Source: G963665215 sp963665215 (lineage in GTDB: Bacteria; Chloroflexota; Dehalococcoidia; Lucifugimonadales; CAUZJF01). From it: a stretch of 64,000 nt of DNA. The stretch covers positions 1 through 64,000 of the forward strand of contig CAXXWW010000008.1 in assembly GCA_963665215.2 (NCBI GenBank). Direction: 5' to 3'. How positions within the stretch are numbered: position 1 is the first letter of the stretch; each line of letters begins with the position of its first letter. Positions 6,419 to 15,006 of this stretch are shown here, in pieces. A program made the position numbers and the translations under genes. The notes under the pieces are model-generated. The model was given only the letters and a program-made list of their open reading frames with translations, was not told where the DNA came from and ran no database searches.

Positions 6419-7747
6419 ATGGATCGTGACACAAAGCCCCTCGTCGCCATAGTGGGACGGCCTAACGTGGGCAAGTCCACGCTCTTCAACCGCCTGGCCG
6501 GGCAGCCCACGGCCATTGTCTCCGACATCCCCGGCACCACGCGTGACCGTGTGACCTCCGAGACCGTCTGGGGGGAGCGCCCGTTTATCCTCGTGGACAC
6601 GGGCGGCCTCGAGGCGGCCCCTCAGACGGAGCTGTGGCGCCAGATCAAGGGCCAGATAGAGATGGCCATCGCCGAGGCCGACGTGATCATCATGCTGGTT
6701 GACGCCCGCTCCGGCGTCACGCCTGCCGACACGGACGTGGCCGACGCCCTTCGCCGCGCAGTTAAGCCAATTGTGCTGGCCGCGAACAAGGCAGATATCG
6801 AGGCGCACGAGAGCGAGGCGCTGGTCTTCTACGAGCTCGGCCTGGGCGACCCCCTTCCAGTCAGCGCCTACCACAACCGCGGAATCGACGACTTGATGGC
6901 ACAGGTCATCGCCCTCTTCCCCGCCGGACCGCCGAATCCGGCGCCGGACGCCGACCTCAGGCTGGCGATTGTCGGCCGCACAAACGTCGGAAAGTCGATG
7001 CTTCTCAACACTCTCGCCGGGCAGGACCGGGCCATCGTCAACGAGGTCCCCGGGACCACCCGCGACGCGCTGGACACGCTCATGGCCTACGGCCCGCTGT
7101 CGGTCCTCCTGATCGACACCGCGGGCCTCAGACGAAGGGGCAGGATCGAGCCCGGCATCGAGCGGTACAGCGCCCTGAGGGCCATCAGGGCGATCGACCG
7201 CGCCGACGTGGCAGTTCTGCTGATGGATGCGACTGAGCTAGCGACCGCCCAGGACGCCCACATCGCCAACTACATTCTGGACGCATATAAGGGCATCGTG
7301 CTCGCCGTCAACAAGTGGGACCTGGCCCGCGATCTGGACCTCACCCAGGACGAGGCGAGCATGAGGGTTAGGGAGCGGTTCAAGTTTGCCCGCTACGCCC
7401 CAGTGTGCTTCGTATCCGCGCTTCGCGGCACGGGGATCGATGGGCTGGTGGACATGGCCCAATCCGTGTCCCAGCAGTGGAGCAAGGGACTACCCCGCTA
7501 CGCTCTGCGGCGGACCATACTCGACGCGGTAGCTGAGCACCCGCCGGCGACATCTGGGCGCCGGACGCTGAAAATCTACGGAGTGGCGCAGGACCAGGTC
7601 GGGCCGCCCAGCTTCACCTTCTACGTCAATCGATCAGACATCGTGCACTTCGCCTACAAGCGCTACCTGGAGAACACGTTGAGGAGGGTGTACGGGTTCG
7701 AGGGCAGTCCGCTGAAGATGAGATTCAAGGGCAGGGGGGAAAGGTGA
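6419..7747 (+). CDS. der: Ribosome-assembly GTPase Der (EngA)
   Basis: A 442-residue tandem GTPase required for 50S ribosomal subunit assembly. First G domain: GRPNVGKSTLFNRL, DTGGLE and NKADIE. Second G domain: GRTNVGKSMLLNTL, DTAGLRRRG and NKWDLA. The C-terminal KH-like domain ends with GSPLKMRFKG, as in the family. ATG 6419 gives MDRDTKPLVAIVG; the in-frame upstream extension reads through the 6355-6382 repeat and is unlikely to be translated. Upstream sequence has only a weak GGAAG ribosome-binding site. Confidence 0.97.
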   Translation: MDRDTKPLVAIVGRPNVGKSTLFNRLAGQPTAIVSDIPGTTRDRVTSETVWGERPFILVDTGGLEAAPQTELWRQIKGQIEMAIAEADVIIMLVDARSGVTPADTDVADALRRAVKPIVLAANKADIEAHESEALVFYELGLGDPLPVSAYHNRGIDDLMAQVIALFPAGPPNPAPDADLRLAIVGRTNVGKSMLLNTLAGQDRAIVNEVPGTTRDALDTLMAYGPLSVLLIDTAGLRRRGRIEPGIERYSALRAIRAIDRADVAVLLMDATELATAQDAHIANYILDAYKGIVLAVNKWDLARDLDLTQDEASMRVRERFKFARYAPVCFVSALRGTGIDGLVDMAQSVSQQWSKGLPRYALRRTILDAVAEHPPATSGRRTLKIYGVAQDQVGPPSFTFYVNRSDIVHFAYKRYLENTLRRVYGFEGSPLKMRFKGRGER

Positions 7748-7940
7748 TGGGTCGGAAAGCCCAAGGCCATGTGGCAGGGCGTCGACCCTTCGTCGACAAG
7801 TAGCCTCCACGCGACGGCCGGGGAGTTTCACCTGCGCGTCGGCCAGTTTCCATGGTCGCGTCTCCGTTGCAATCTGGTCGTATCCGGCGAATACGCTGGG
7901 AACCAGACCCTCTGGGCCTCGTTGCGCGATGTATTGAGTC

Positions 7941-8460
7941 ATGAACCGCAGTGACACGCAGCTCGTGCTGACGACTCAACCCGGGTGGGCCTTCGCGACC
8001 CTGGCGGAGGTCCGGTCTCTGGGTGTCAAGAGTTACCTCACGTTCCACCACCGCGACTCTTCGGTTTTGGTCGGCAACGAGCCCTCTCTCATCGCAGAAA
8101 GGCTCATTAGCCCTGCAGCGGTATTCGGCTGCCTCATGCACGTAGAGGCACGTCCGGGTGAGGAAGCAATTCAATCTCTCGTTGGAGGATTTCGATCCGA
8201 CGACCCTGCCCGGCAATACCAGATTGGTCTCTAACCTCCCATTCGGCGAGCGATTCGCCCGGGTGCCGACGGTGAATCTCCTCCAGTTTATCGCCGGTCT
8301 GGGGCTGCCGCCGAAGCGAATGGTGCTCCTGACTTCTCGACGCCAGGGCGTGAAGATGGCGCCGGCCCTGGGCCTGAGAGCAAAGAATGTACTGCTGCTC
8401 GGCCAGCCGGACTCGATCCTCCACGGCGGGATACCCGATGCCCGGAATTGGCCCAGGTGA
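7941..8460 (+). pseudogene. Relic of a THUMP-domain RNA (guanine-N2) methyltransferase
   Basis: Two overlapping fragments in different frames. Frame 1 (7941-8234) has a THUMP-like N-terminus, LVLTTQPGWAFATLAEVRSL. Frame 2 (about 8158-8460) contains RLVSNLPFGERFAR, matching the N-(L/P)-P-F-G motif of SAM-dependent rRNA/tRNA m2G methyltransferases, then a C-terminal tail with KNVLLLGQP. The roughly 150 residues that should hold the SAM-binding D-x-F-x-G-x-G region are missing, so the gene has both a frame change and a large internal deletion. The IS1380 element begins 10 bp after its stop. Family recognition is by motif only. Confidence 0.6.
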
Positions 8461-8469
8461 GCGCCTAAA

Positions 8470-10188
8470 CCCGAATCCACCGAAGGACACCGATGGACGG
8501 CGTGAGGAAAGCGGAAGGGGGGTGAGGGAGCTACAGGGGAAATAGCCTGGGTTCCATTTGGGGTAGGGAGGTCGGCGGACGGTCTTCATCGCCGCACAGG
8601 GGCCCCTATGGCCGTCTGCGGGAGCTGCGATGCGCGGGATGGCGAGAGAATACGCAGCAGGGAACTCTCTCGGACCGGGCTGGCACGAGTCTGCGGGGAT
8701 CTTCGGTTGTCCGGTGGGTGGGTCGGTCGCCGACGGTGCCGTCAGGCCGGGAGTGGAATGGCTCGCAGCCGGGCCAAGGCGCGGCTGAACTTCTCAGCCC
8801 AAGGCCAGCGATCCGGAAGATGCAGGGTCAACCGGCGTGCCGAGCGGGTGAGCCGTCCGGCCAGGGAGAAGAACCGCCGCCGGAGGGTCTTGGTGGTGGC
8901 TATCCGCTCTCCCAGACCGATCCGCGCCGTCCAGCGGGCCAGGTTGTGGGCCATCGTCTGGACGGCCAGCCAGGCGCCGTTGGCGGCGAAGCGGCCCGAG
9001 GGGAGATGGTTCAGCCCGACGCCGTACTTGAGGTCGCGTATGGCATTCTCGATCTCGGCGTGGCGGCGATGGTCAGCCTCCAGTTCGAGCAACTCCCCGT
9101 CCCGGTCGGTGATGAAGCCATGATAGCTGTATTTGGCGAAGAGGGCCAGTTGGGAACCGGGCGTCGGCTTCACCCGCCGGACGATGAGCCGTACCGGCGC
9201 GGCGTCCGCCTCGGCCTGGAAGGGGGTGCAGGTGGTCTCGGCCACATCGGCGGCGCCGTCCATCCAGTAAGGAATCGGCGTCCAGGCATCTTCGGGTATC
9301 GCCTCGATGAGATTGTGCAGGCTTTTGTGCTGGCGGATGGTGATGGAGAAGCGGACATCCATCTTGCGGCAGACGGATACCACGCCATGAGTGTAGAACC
9401 CGCTGTCGGCCCGTAGCGTGAGTCGTCCGTTGGCCCCGGCGTAGCGCACCCGTCCCACCGTCTCCCGCAGGAAGTGGGCGGCGCCGCGGGCGGTGTTGGC
9501 CCGGCCCTCGCGCAGCCGGGACATCAGCACGTCTCCGGTGCCGGCGGCGATGGCCAGCAGCGGGTGGTAGCCCCGCTTGCCGGTATAGCCGTGGTGGCGG
9601 GCGCCCTCCTTGGCCAGTCCGTAGGTCTCGCAGATGGTGGAGTCCAGGTCAATGGTCAGGGGCCCGTCGCCGGGTCCCGCCCCGGCCTGCCAAGCCCGGG
9701 CCAGCAACTCGCGGCTCACCCGGTCGAGTTGACGGACGTGGCCCCACCGGAAGCTGCGCAGGAAGGTGCCCAGGGTGGATGGCGCCTTCACCGTGCCGCC
9801 CAGGGTGCAGGCCGTCCCCCCGGTGCGCAACACATCGGCGTCGTCAATGCAGTCGCCCCCAGCCAGCGCAGACGCCACCAGCGTCATCATCTTGTCGCTC
9901 GTGTTCGCCCGCCCCGGGGCATCGCCCAGGTCGAGGCGCTGCCGGACAAGTTCGGGCAGGCCGAGGTGCCGCGCCAGGGTGGCCGGAAGGAGCAGCCCGG
10001 CATTGGCCACCAAGCGGCGGTCGTCGAAGGTGATTTGGATCCGGTCGGGGTGGTTGCGTGGCAGCATCTACTGGGTGCTCCTTTTCCGGGGCCGTTTTTT
10101 TGCTACAAAACCATTATCCCAGAAGCACAGGAGCACCTTCTTGCCGCCTCAGGACGCTAACCCGACGCCCTCCTTCGGTGGATTCGGG
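8470..10188 (-). mobile_element. Complete IS1380-family element with target duplication
   Basis: Terminal inverted repeats are perfect over 18 bases: CCCGAATCCACCGAAGGA at 8470-8487 and its complement at 10171-10188. The five-base target CTAAA is duplicated on both sides (8465-8469 and 10189-10193). Length is 1719 bp with one intact transposase gene. An additional inverted pair, GGTGCTCCT (10074) and AGGAGCACC (10129), lies in the transposase leader. Confidence 0.93.
8742..10067 (-). CDS. IS1380-family transposase
   Basis: A 441-residue DDE transposase. Visible signatures: LTIDLDSTICETYG with the first catalytic Asp, YHPLLAIAAGTGDVLMSRLREG, LTLRADSGFYTHGVV with the second Asp, and HAEIENAIRDLKYGVGLNHLPS with the acidic C-terminal residue. 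Frame is intact and the ATG lies 121 bp inside the right terminal repeat. It shares only family-level resemblance with the transposase at 23262, so the two are independent arrivals. Confidence 0.93.
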   Translation of the reverse strand: MLPRNHPDRIQITFDDRRLVANAGLLLPATLARHLGLPELVRQRLDLGDAPGRANTSDKMMTLVASALAGGDCIDDADVLRTGGTACTLGGTVKAPSTLGTFLRSFRWGHVRQLDRVSRELLARAWQAGAGPGDGPLTIDLDSTICETYGLAKEGARHHGYTGKRGYHPLLAIAAGTGDVLMSRLREGRANTARGAAHFLRETVGRVRYAGANGRLTLRADSGFYTHGVVSVCRKMDVRFSITIRQHKSLHNLIEAIPEDAWTPIPYWMDGAADVAETTCTPFQAEADAAPVRLIVRRVKPTPGSQLALFAKYSYHGFITDRDGELLELEADHRRHAEIENAIRDLKYGVGLNHLPSGRFAANGAWLAVQTMAHNLARWTARIGLGERIATTKTLRRRFFSLAGRLTRSARRLTLHLPDRWPWAEKFSRALARLRAIPLPA

Positions 10189-10296
10189 CTAAAGCGGCAG
10201 GGACAGAACTCGCTGGACGGTCCGGGGGGCTGATGTCAGTCCTGGCCCAGCTCGCCGAACTCCAGGCTCTCCGGCGCGACGAAGAAACGGTGCATG

Positions 10297-11199
10297 CTAC
10301 CGCACCAATGCCACGAGGCTGACCCAATCGCCGTCGGCGCGGCTCCGCAGGATCTCGGCCCCCTCTGCCTTCAGATGCTGGGTGACCTGTGCCTCGCCTT
10401 CCAGAAGAATCCCCGAGACAATCAACGTGCCACCCGCCCTGACCGCCGCCACCAGGTCACCAGCCAGGTCCGATATGACCCTGGAGGATATGTTGGCCAG
10501 AGCCACGTCGTAGCTGTCAGCTGGGACTTCAGGGTGAGGTAGGGTGCCCCGGACGACCCTCACACAGTCGGCAACCCCGTTGCGCCGTACGTTGGCCTCT
10601 GCGGCGACTACCGCCACGGAGTCGATCTCCAGGCCGAGGACGCTCCCCACGCCAAGCTTGGCGGCCGTGATCGACAGGATTCCGGAGCCGCACCCGAAGT
10701 CCAGGACATCCACGCCGGGCCTCACCAGCTCTTCCAGTAGCTCGAGGCACATTCTGGTAGTGGGATGGTGCCCGGTCCCGAACGCCATGCCCGGGTCCAG
10801 CTCGATCACTATCTCATGCTCCTTCGGCCTGTACTCACGCCAGGTGGGAACGACGACGATTCCCTTGCCCACATGGAGTACGTGGAAGTGCTGCTTCCAT
10901 GCGTGCTCCCAGTCCTCCTCCTCTAGATGCCGCTCCCGAAGGGAAGAGATCGGGCACAAATGGGATACCAGCCTGACGCCGAGGTCTATCCGGCTGCGGC
11001 GATCTTCGGTCGTGGAGTCGAGAGGGATATACGTCTTAACGGTGACCCAGTCGGCCTTTGGCGGCGTCTCCCCCTCGTCCGGGTCATGGCCGCCGCTTAT
11101 CTCGACGGCCACTCCTCCGTGCCCATAACGGTAGAACACCTCGGACAGCGGCTCGACGAATTCCGGAGGCGTTTCGACGCTGAGCTCAACCCACTTCAA
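10297..11199 (-). CDS. prmA: Ribosomal protein L11 methyltransferase
   Basis: A 300-residue SAM-dependent methyltransferase that trimethylates ribosomal protein L11. The N-terminal substrate-recognition domain starts KWVELSVETPPEFVEPLSEV. The catalytic domain has DPGMAFGTGHHPTT, then LDFGCGSGIL (SAM motif I) and ALANISSRV. Length is normal. Start is TTG 11199 with AAGGAGG nine bases upstream; no ATG or GTG fits better. The gene follows dnaJ on the same strand after about 290 bp, echoing the dnaJ-prmA order of other bacteria. Confidence 0.95.
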   Translation of the reverse strand: MKWVELSVETPPEFVEPLSEVFYRYGHGGVAVEISGGHDPDEGETPPKADWVTVKTYIPLDSTTEDRRSRIDLGVRLVSHLCPISSLRERHLEEEDWEHAWKQHFHVLHVGKGIVVVPTWREYRPKEHEIVIELDPGMAFGTGHHPTTRMCLELLEELVRPGVDVLDFGCGSGILSITAAKLGVGSVLGLEIDSVAVVAAEANVRRNGVADCVRVVRGTLPHPEVPADSYDVALANISSRVISDLAGDLVAAVRAGGTLIVSGILLEGEAQVTQHLKAEGAEILRSRADGDWVSLVALVR

Positions 11200-11492
11200 G
11201 TCGAGGTGCCTCCTTGAATAGCTGGGGGTTGTGACGGCTGTAGGGCGGAAAGATGAAGAGGCCGAGGCTGTGCGACCATGCTTCGTAAAGGGGGCCCCGC
11301 TCGGGTGAGCCAGATGCTGTCGGGGCCACGGACCGCCCGATGGCCTGGTCTGGCTGCGCGGCTATCTTGCAGCCATTTTGAGCGGGCGTGGGACCCACCG
11401 TGCGCGACGGTGTGCCAAGGTCGAGCCGAGTCCTGCTGGGTACAAGCGCTGATGGCCCGAGCTGTTGATACCGGAGTGGGGACGAGGCAGCT
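11200..11492. other. Spacer between dnaJ and prmA
   Basis: No gene, strong promoter or clear terminator was recognised in these 293 bases. Confidence 0.4.
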
Positions 11493-12632
11493 CTATTCGT
11501 AGCCGCTGAGGGTTTCCTTGAATTTCTCGAACCAGCCCTTGTCCTCATGGTCCGGTCCGTCCGTGTCGTCGCCGAGGCTCTTGCCGAACTCACGCAAGAG
11601 CCGCCGCTGCTCTTCCGACAGCGACTTGGGCGTCTGGACGAGCATGGTGACAAGCTGGTCGCCTCGCTGTCTGGACCGGCCCAGGTGCGGAATGCCACTT
11701 CCCCTAATGCGGATTACACTGCCCGTTTGCGTGCCCGGCGGGACCTCGATCTCCGTGTGGCCTTCCAGAGTAGGGACCTTGATGGTGGCGCCCAGCGCGG
11801 CTTGCACGATGTTGACCCTTTGGAGGTGAATGAGGTCATAGCCCTCCCTCCGGAAGACGGGATGGCTCTTGACGCGGATGGAGACATACAGATCTCCCGA
11901 CCGGCCTCTGTTGGCGCCGGGCTCACCCTCGCCGCTGAGTCTTATCTGGGTTCCGGTCTCGATTCCAGCCGGAATGGAGACGGCCAGCTTGCGGTCTCGC
12001 ACCACCCTGCCCGTGCCCCTACACGTGGAACAGGGCTTGGTAATCACCCTGCCCTCGCCTCGGCACCTGCTGCAGGTCGTTACCTGCATGAACTGACCGA
12101 AAATGCTTTGGTGGCCCCGCCTTATGTGGCCCGTTCCGCGGCATTCGGAGCACAAGGTAGGCTCCGTGCCGGGATCACTTCTGGTGCCTTTGCAGCGTCC
12201 ACAGATCTCGGTGCGCCGCAGATCGAACTGCCTTTCAACGCCGAAAGCCGCTTCCTCGAAGGTGATAGTCATGGAGTGCTGGAGGTCAGCACCCCGAGCG
12301 GCGGCCGTCCGCGACCGGGTGCCCGCCCCACCGAAAAATGTGTCGAATATGTCCCCGAAGCCGCCAAAGTTCTCGAACCCCTCGAACCCCTGGGCGCCGT
12401 TCTGACCGAGGCCTGCGTGCCCGAAACGGTCATAGGTCGTCCGCTTCTTCGTGTCGGTGAGGACCTGGTACGCCTCGTTGATCTCCTTGAACTTCTCAGA
12501 GGCCCCGTCGCCTTTGTTCCGGTCGGGGTGGAACTCCAGAGCCAGCCTCCTGAAGGCCCTCTTTATCGCCTCCTCAGAGGCGTCTCGAGGGACCCCCAGG
12601 ACCTCATAGTAGTCTCGTTTCTTGGTTGTCAT
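11493..12632 (-). CDS. dnaJ: Chaperone DnaJ (Hsp40)
   Basis: A 379-residue type I J-protein that delivers clients to DnaK and stimulates its ATPase. J domain with HPD at 35-37 (ALEFHPDRNKG), then a Gly/Phe segment (GAQGFEGFENFGGFGD). The zinc domain has four motifs: CGRCKGTR, CSECRGTG, CSRCRGEG and CSTCRGTG; the first lacks the usual final glycine. The C-terminal substrate domain is complete. ATG 12632 gives MTTKKRDYYEVLGV. The gene is separate from hspR-grpE-dnaK about 41 kb away, and no HAIR-type operator is seen in front of it. Confidence 0.97.
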   Translation of the reverse strand: MTTKKRDYYEVLGVPRDASEEAIKRAFRRLALEFHPDRNKGDGASEKFKEINEAYQVLTDTKKRTTYDRFGHAGLGQNGAQGFEGFENFGGFGDIFDTFFGGAGTRSRTAAARGADLQHSMTITFEEAAFGVERQFDLRRTEICGRCKGTRSDPGTEPTLCSECRGTGHIRRGHQSIFGQFMQVTTCSRCRGEGRVITKPCSTCRGTGRVVRDRKLAVSIPAGIETGTQIRLSGEGEPGANRGRSGDLYVSIRVKSHPVFRREGYDLIHLQRVNIVQAALGATIKVPTLEGHTEIEVPPGTQTGSVIRIRGSGIPHLGRSRQRGDQLVTMLVQTPKSLSEEQRRLLREFGKSLGDDTDGPDHEDKGWFEKFKETLSGYE

Positions 12633-12928
12633 ATACCCGCCATGAGCGCACTCAGAATCCATTATAGTTGTTAGGTGACCCCACGACAAGGCCGGTAGCG
12701 CCGTGGAGTGGGTCTATCTGGATGTCCCGTTTCGTGGCTCAGCCCTTACATGGTCCCGCGAGACCAGCCACGCGCTGGGCGCCTCCACCGCAGGGCCAGA
12801 GCCTGGCAAAGGGTCGGCAACGATCGCGTCCACCGAACGTAGCTGCCCCGATCGCCGAGAACGTTGTACGCGGGCTGGAGGATTGCTATACTCAAGGGGA
12901 CACCGGCTCCCTGCCCCAGGTATGCAAA

Positions 12929-13564
12929 ATGGAAATTACGTGGCTTGGCCACTCTTGCCTCCGAATTCGCTCCAACGAGGTCACGCTGATCACGGACCCC
13001 TACGGCGATTCCCTGGGGATCTCGTTGGGCCGCCAGAAGGCCGAAATAGTGACGGTAAGCCACCCGCATCCTAATCACTCGGATTACCACGCCATAGAGG
13101 GCAGCCCAAGGGTGTTGAAGAGCCCTGGTGAATATGAGATCGCCGACTTCTACATCACCGCTATGGGCACTGAGCGCAACGATCCAGAAGGCGAGCGTCA
13201 GGTAAACACGGTGTTTACGATCCGCTGCGAGGGGGTGACCCTGTGTCACCTGGGGGACCTGAACCGCATGCTCTCCCCCCGCCAGATCGAAGAGCTGAGC
13301 CAGATGGACGTCCTCTTCGTGCCCGCGGGAGGCGTCTGTACCATAAGCCCATCTCGCGTGGCGGAGCTCATCAACCTCGTGGCTCCGAAGATCGTGGTGC
13401 CGGTGCACTACCGGACCGACGGTCTTCTGACCGAAATTCAGCCCCTGGACGTGTTTTTGGGGGACATGGGGGTCACCGACCCGGGGCGGTCGTCCAGGTT
13501 AAACGTCACCGACTCAAACCTCCCTAAAGACCTGCGCCTGGTGGTCTTGGACCGGGTCTCCTGA
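12929..13564 (+). CDS. Metallo-beta-lactamase-fold hydrolase (UlaG/Lactamase_B_3 type)
   Basis: A 211-residue metal-dependent hydrolase of the beta-lactamase fold. It begins MEITWLGHSCLRIRS, typical of the UlaG-like branch, and has the metal motif SHPHPNHSDYHAI (HxHxxHxD). Later metal or active-site positions are in VTLCHLGDLNR and VVPVHYRTDG. Substrate cannot be told from sequence. The open frame reaches upstream to 12668, but ATG 12929 fits the family N-terminus. It is divergent from dnaJ. It has a normal length and no signal peptide, so it is cytoplasmic. Confidence 0.88.
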   Translation: MEITWLGHSCLRIRSNEVTLITDPYGDSLGISLGRQKAEIVTVSHPHPNHSDYHAIEGSPRVLKSPGEYEIADFYITAMGTERNDPEGERQVNTVFTIRCEGVTLCHLGDLNRMLSPRQIEELSQMDVLFVPAGGVCTISPSRVAELINLVAPKIVVPVHYRTDGLLTEIQPLDVFLGDMGVTDPGRSSRLNVTDSNLPKDLRLVVLDRVS

Positions 13565-13762
13565 GCCGGGCTGGCCGGCGTTTGCCCCCCACGATTGCGG
13601 GGGCCGAATACACGGTAGATTCTCCGCCCCTCGCCACTCTTCTCGTGCTTCCCCGATCCCTGCATGGATTTTTGGCAGAGTGCTAGCCTGTCAGAGTATC
13701 CGTCATTCTGAAGGGGGATTCCTCTAGACGAGTGCCGTGCGTGAACGGCTCTGCCGGCCGTT

Positions 13763-14926
13763 CTAGGCTTCGAGGCGGCGTGAGCGGCGGCGAAGCGCCG
13801 GCCCTCGGAGGCGCCTGTATCCCAGGATCATGCCTGCCGGCGCGATCAGGAAAAGCAGGTTAGCCAGTCCCGCCGCCAGGGGTGCGCCGCTCACGGCGAT
13901 ACACTGGCCGGCCGGCGGGGCCGGAGCGGTAGTCGTGACAAACGGCGCTACAGCCGCCGGCGGCGTCGGGGTTGACGTGGGCGTCGGCGTTTCCGTCGGG
14001 CGAGGCGTCGGCGTCGGCGTGGGCGGAACGGGCGTGGGGGTGGCTGTGGGGACTGGAGTAGGCGTCGCGGTCGGCGTGGGCGTCGGCGTGGGCGGAACGG
14101 GCGTGGGGGTGGCTGTGGGGGTAGGAGTAGGCGTGGACGTCGGCGTGGGCGGAACGGGCGTGGCGGTGGCCGTGGGCGTGGCCGTCGGCACGCCTACGAA
14201 AACCAGGTCGAACTCCTTCTTGATGCTGCCGCTCTCATAGGGGTCGGTGGTCCTGGACAGGACGCCGTTCAGGTAGAACGTGACCGTATCCCCGATAAGG
14301 CCGAACTCGTGGGGGTCCACGACCAGGTTTCTGTACGTGTCGTCCTCCTCTATCACCGCGGGGAACGACTCGTATTCGCCAATCCGGGCCACGAGCTGTG
14401 AGCCCGGCGGCACCCTGATGCCGGCGACCACGACGGACCCCGAGTAGACGCCCGGGAGGGCGACCTGCGGCGTCGGGGTCAACGTTGGTGTAGCGGTGGG
14501 CTCGGGAGTCGTCGTCGGCGTGGGCTCAGGCAATCTGGAGAACCTGAGGTTCAGGACCAGCGGAGTGCTCCCCGGTCCCGACTTTGCGGCCTGGAAGCGG
14601 TCGGTCTCGAGGGCCTGGACCCCGTCCAGATGAAAGGTGATGGGCTTGTCGAGATACGTGCTGTCGGGAGGTGCGACGATGAGAAGCGAGTACCGCCCAT
14701 TAGTCACGGTTACGGGCTGGGTCTCATAGCCGGGAGCTATCCTGGCGACGATCGTCAGGCCATCTGGAACGGGAAGCCCGCCGGCCGTCAAAGCGCCACG
14801 GTAGACGGACGGAGCTGGGGGAGGCGCCACCGGCTGCGCCGTCGCCACCCCGTGCAGGTGCACGGCCAGCCACGCCGCCAACACCGCCGCGCCCGATAAC
14901 GCTGCCAACGACCGGCCCGTGCGCAT
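13763..14926 (-). CDS. TP-rich cell-surface protein with C-terminal membrane anchor
   Basis: About 387 residues. N-terminal signal peptide (LAALSGAAVLAAWLAVHL), then two similar beta domains starting VYRGALTAGGLPVPDGLTIV and VYSGSVVVAGIRVPPGSQLV, separated by a TP-rich linker. A second Thr-Pro-rich stretch of about 80 residues follows. The C-terminus has a hydrophobic span, LANLLFLIAPAGMILGY, and a basic tail RRLRGPALRRRSRR, typical of a protein held in the membrane with its bulk outside. A 36-bp unit repeats exactly at 14016-14051 and 14085-14120, with a diverged third copy near 14142, so linker length probably varies. ATG 14926 follows GGGAGG. It lies downstream of the large acidic surface protein gene. 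Confidence 0.75.
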   Translation of the reverse strand: MRTGRSLAALSGAAVLAAWLAVHLHGVATAQPVAPPPAPSVYRGALTAGGLPVPDGLTIVARIAPGYETQPVTVTNGRYSLLIVAPPDSTYLDKPITFHLDGVQALETDRFQAAKSGPGSTPLVLNLRFSRLPEPTPTTTPEPTATPTLTPTPQVALPGVYSGSVVVAGIRVPPGSQLVARIGEYESFPAVIEEDDTYRNLVVDPHEFGLIGDTVTFYLNGVLSRTTDPYESGSIKKEFDLVFVGVPTATPTATATPVPPTPTSTPTPTPTATPTPVPPTPTPTPTATPTPVPTATPTPVPPTPTPTPRPTETPTPTSTPTPPAAVAPFVTTTAPAPPAGQCIAVSGAPLAAGLANLLFLIAPAGMILGYRRLRGPALRRRSRRLEA

Positions 14927-14938
14927 CAAACCTCCCTC

Positions 14939-14979
14939 AAAAAGACCTCCCTCCCCTGGAGTTAGGAGGAGGGAGGTCT
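14939..14979 (-). terminator. Intrinsic terminator after the large surface protein gene
   Basis: Perfect 12-bp arms AGACCTCCCTCC (14943-14954) and GGAGGGAGGTCT (14968-14979) with a 13-base loop, followed on the minus strand by five T. It lies 28 bp after the stop of the gene at 15007-17403, separating it from the TP-rich protein gene. Confidence 0.85.
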
Positions 14980-15006
14980 GCTAATTGCCGGATTCTACGA
15001 TTGGGA

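Noticed and set aside
9474..10160. 228-codon open frame antisense to the IS1380 transposase
   Set aside because: Crosses into the element's non-coding end, no motif; the transposase strand is clear.
11547..12674. 375-codon open frame antisense to dnaJ
   Set aside because: It is the mirror of the DnaJ coding sequence in GC-rich DNA, with no ribosome-binding site and no recognisable motif; dnaJ itself is certain.
13985..14200. Possible CRISPR or satellite array from the GGCGTGGGC repeats
   Set aside because: The repeats are the codons of a Thr-Pro linker in frame with a secreted protein; spacing is irregular and there are no spacers.
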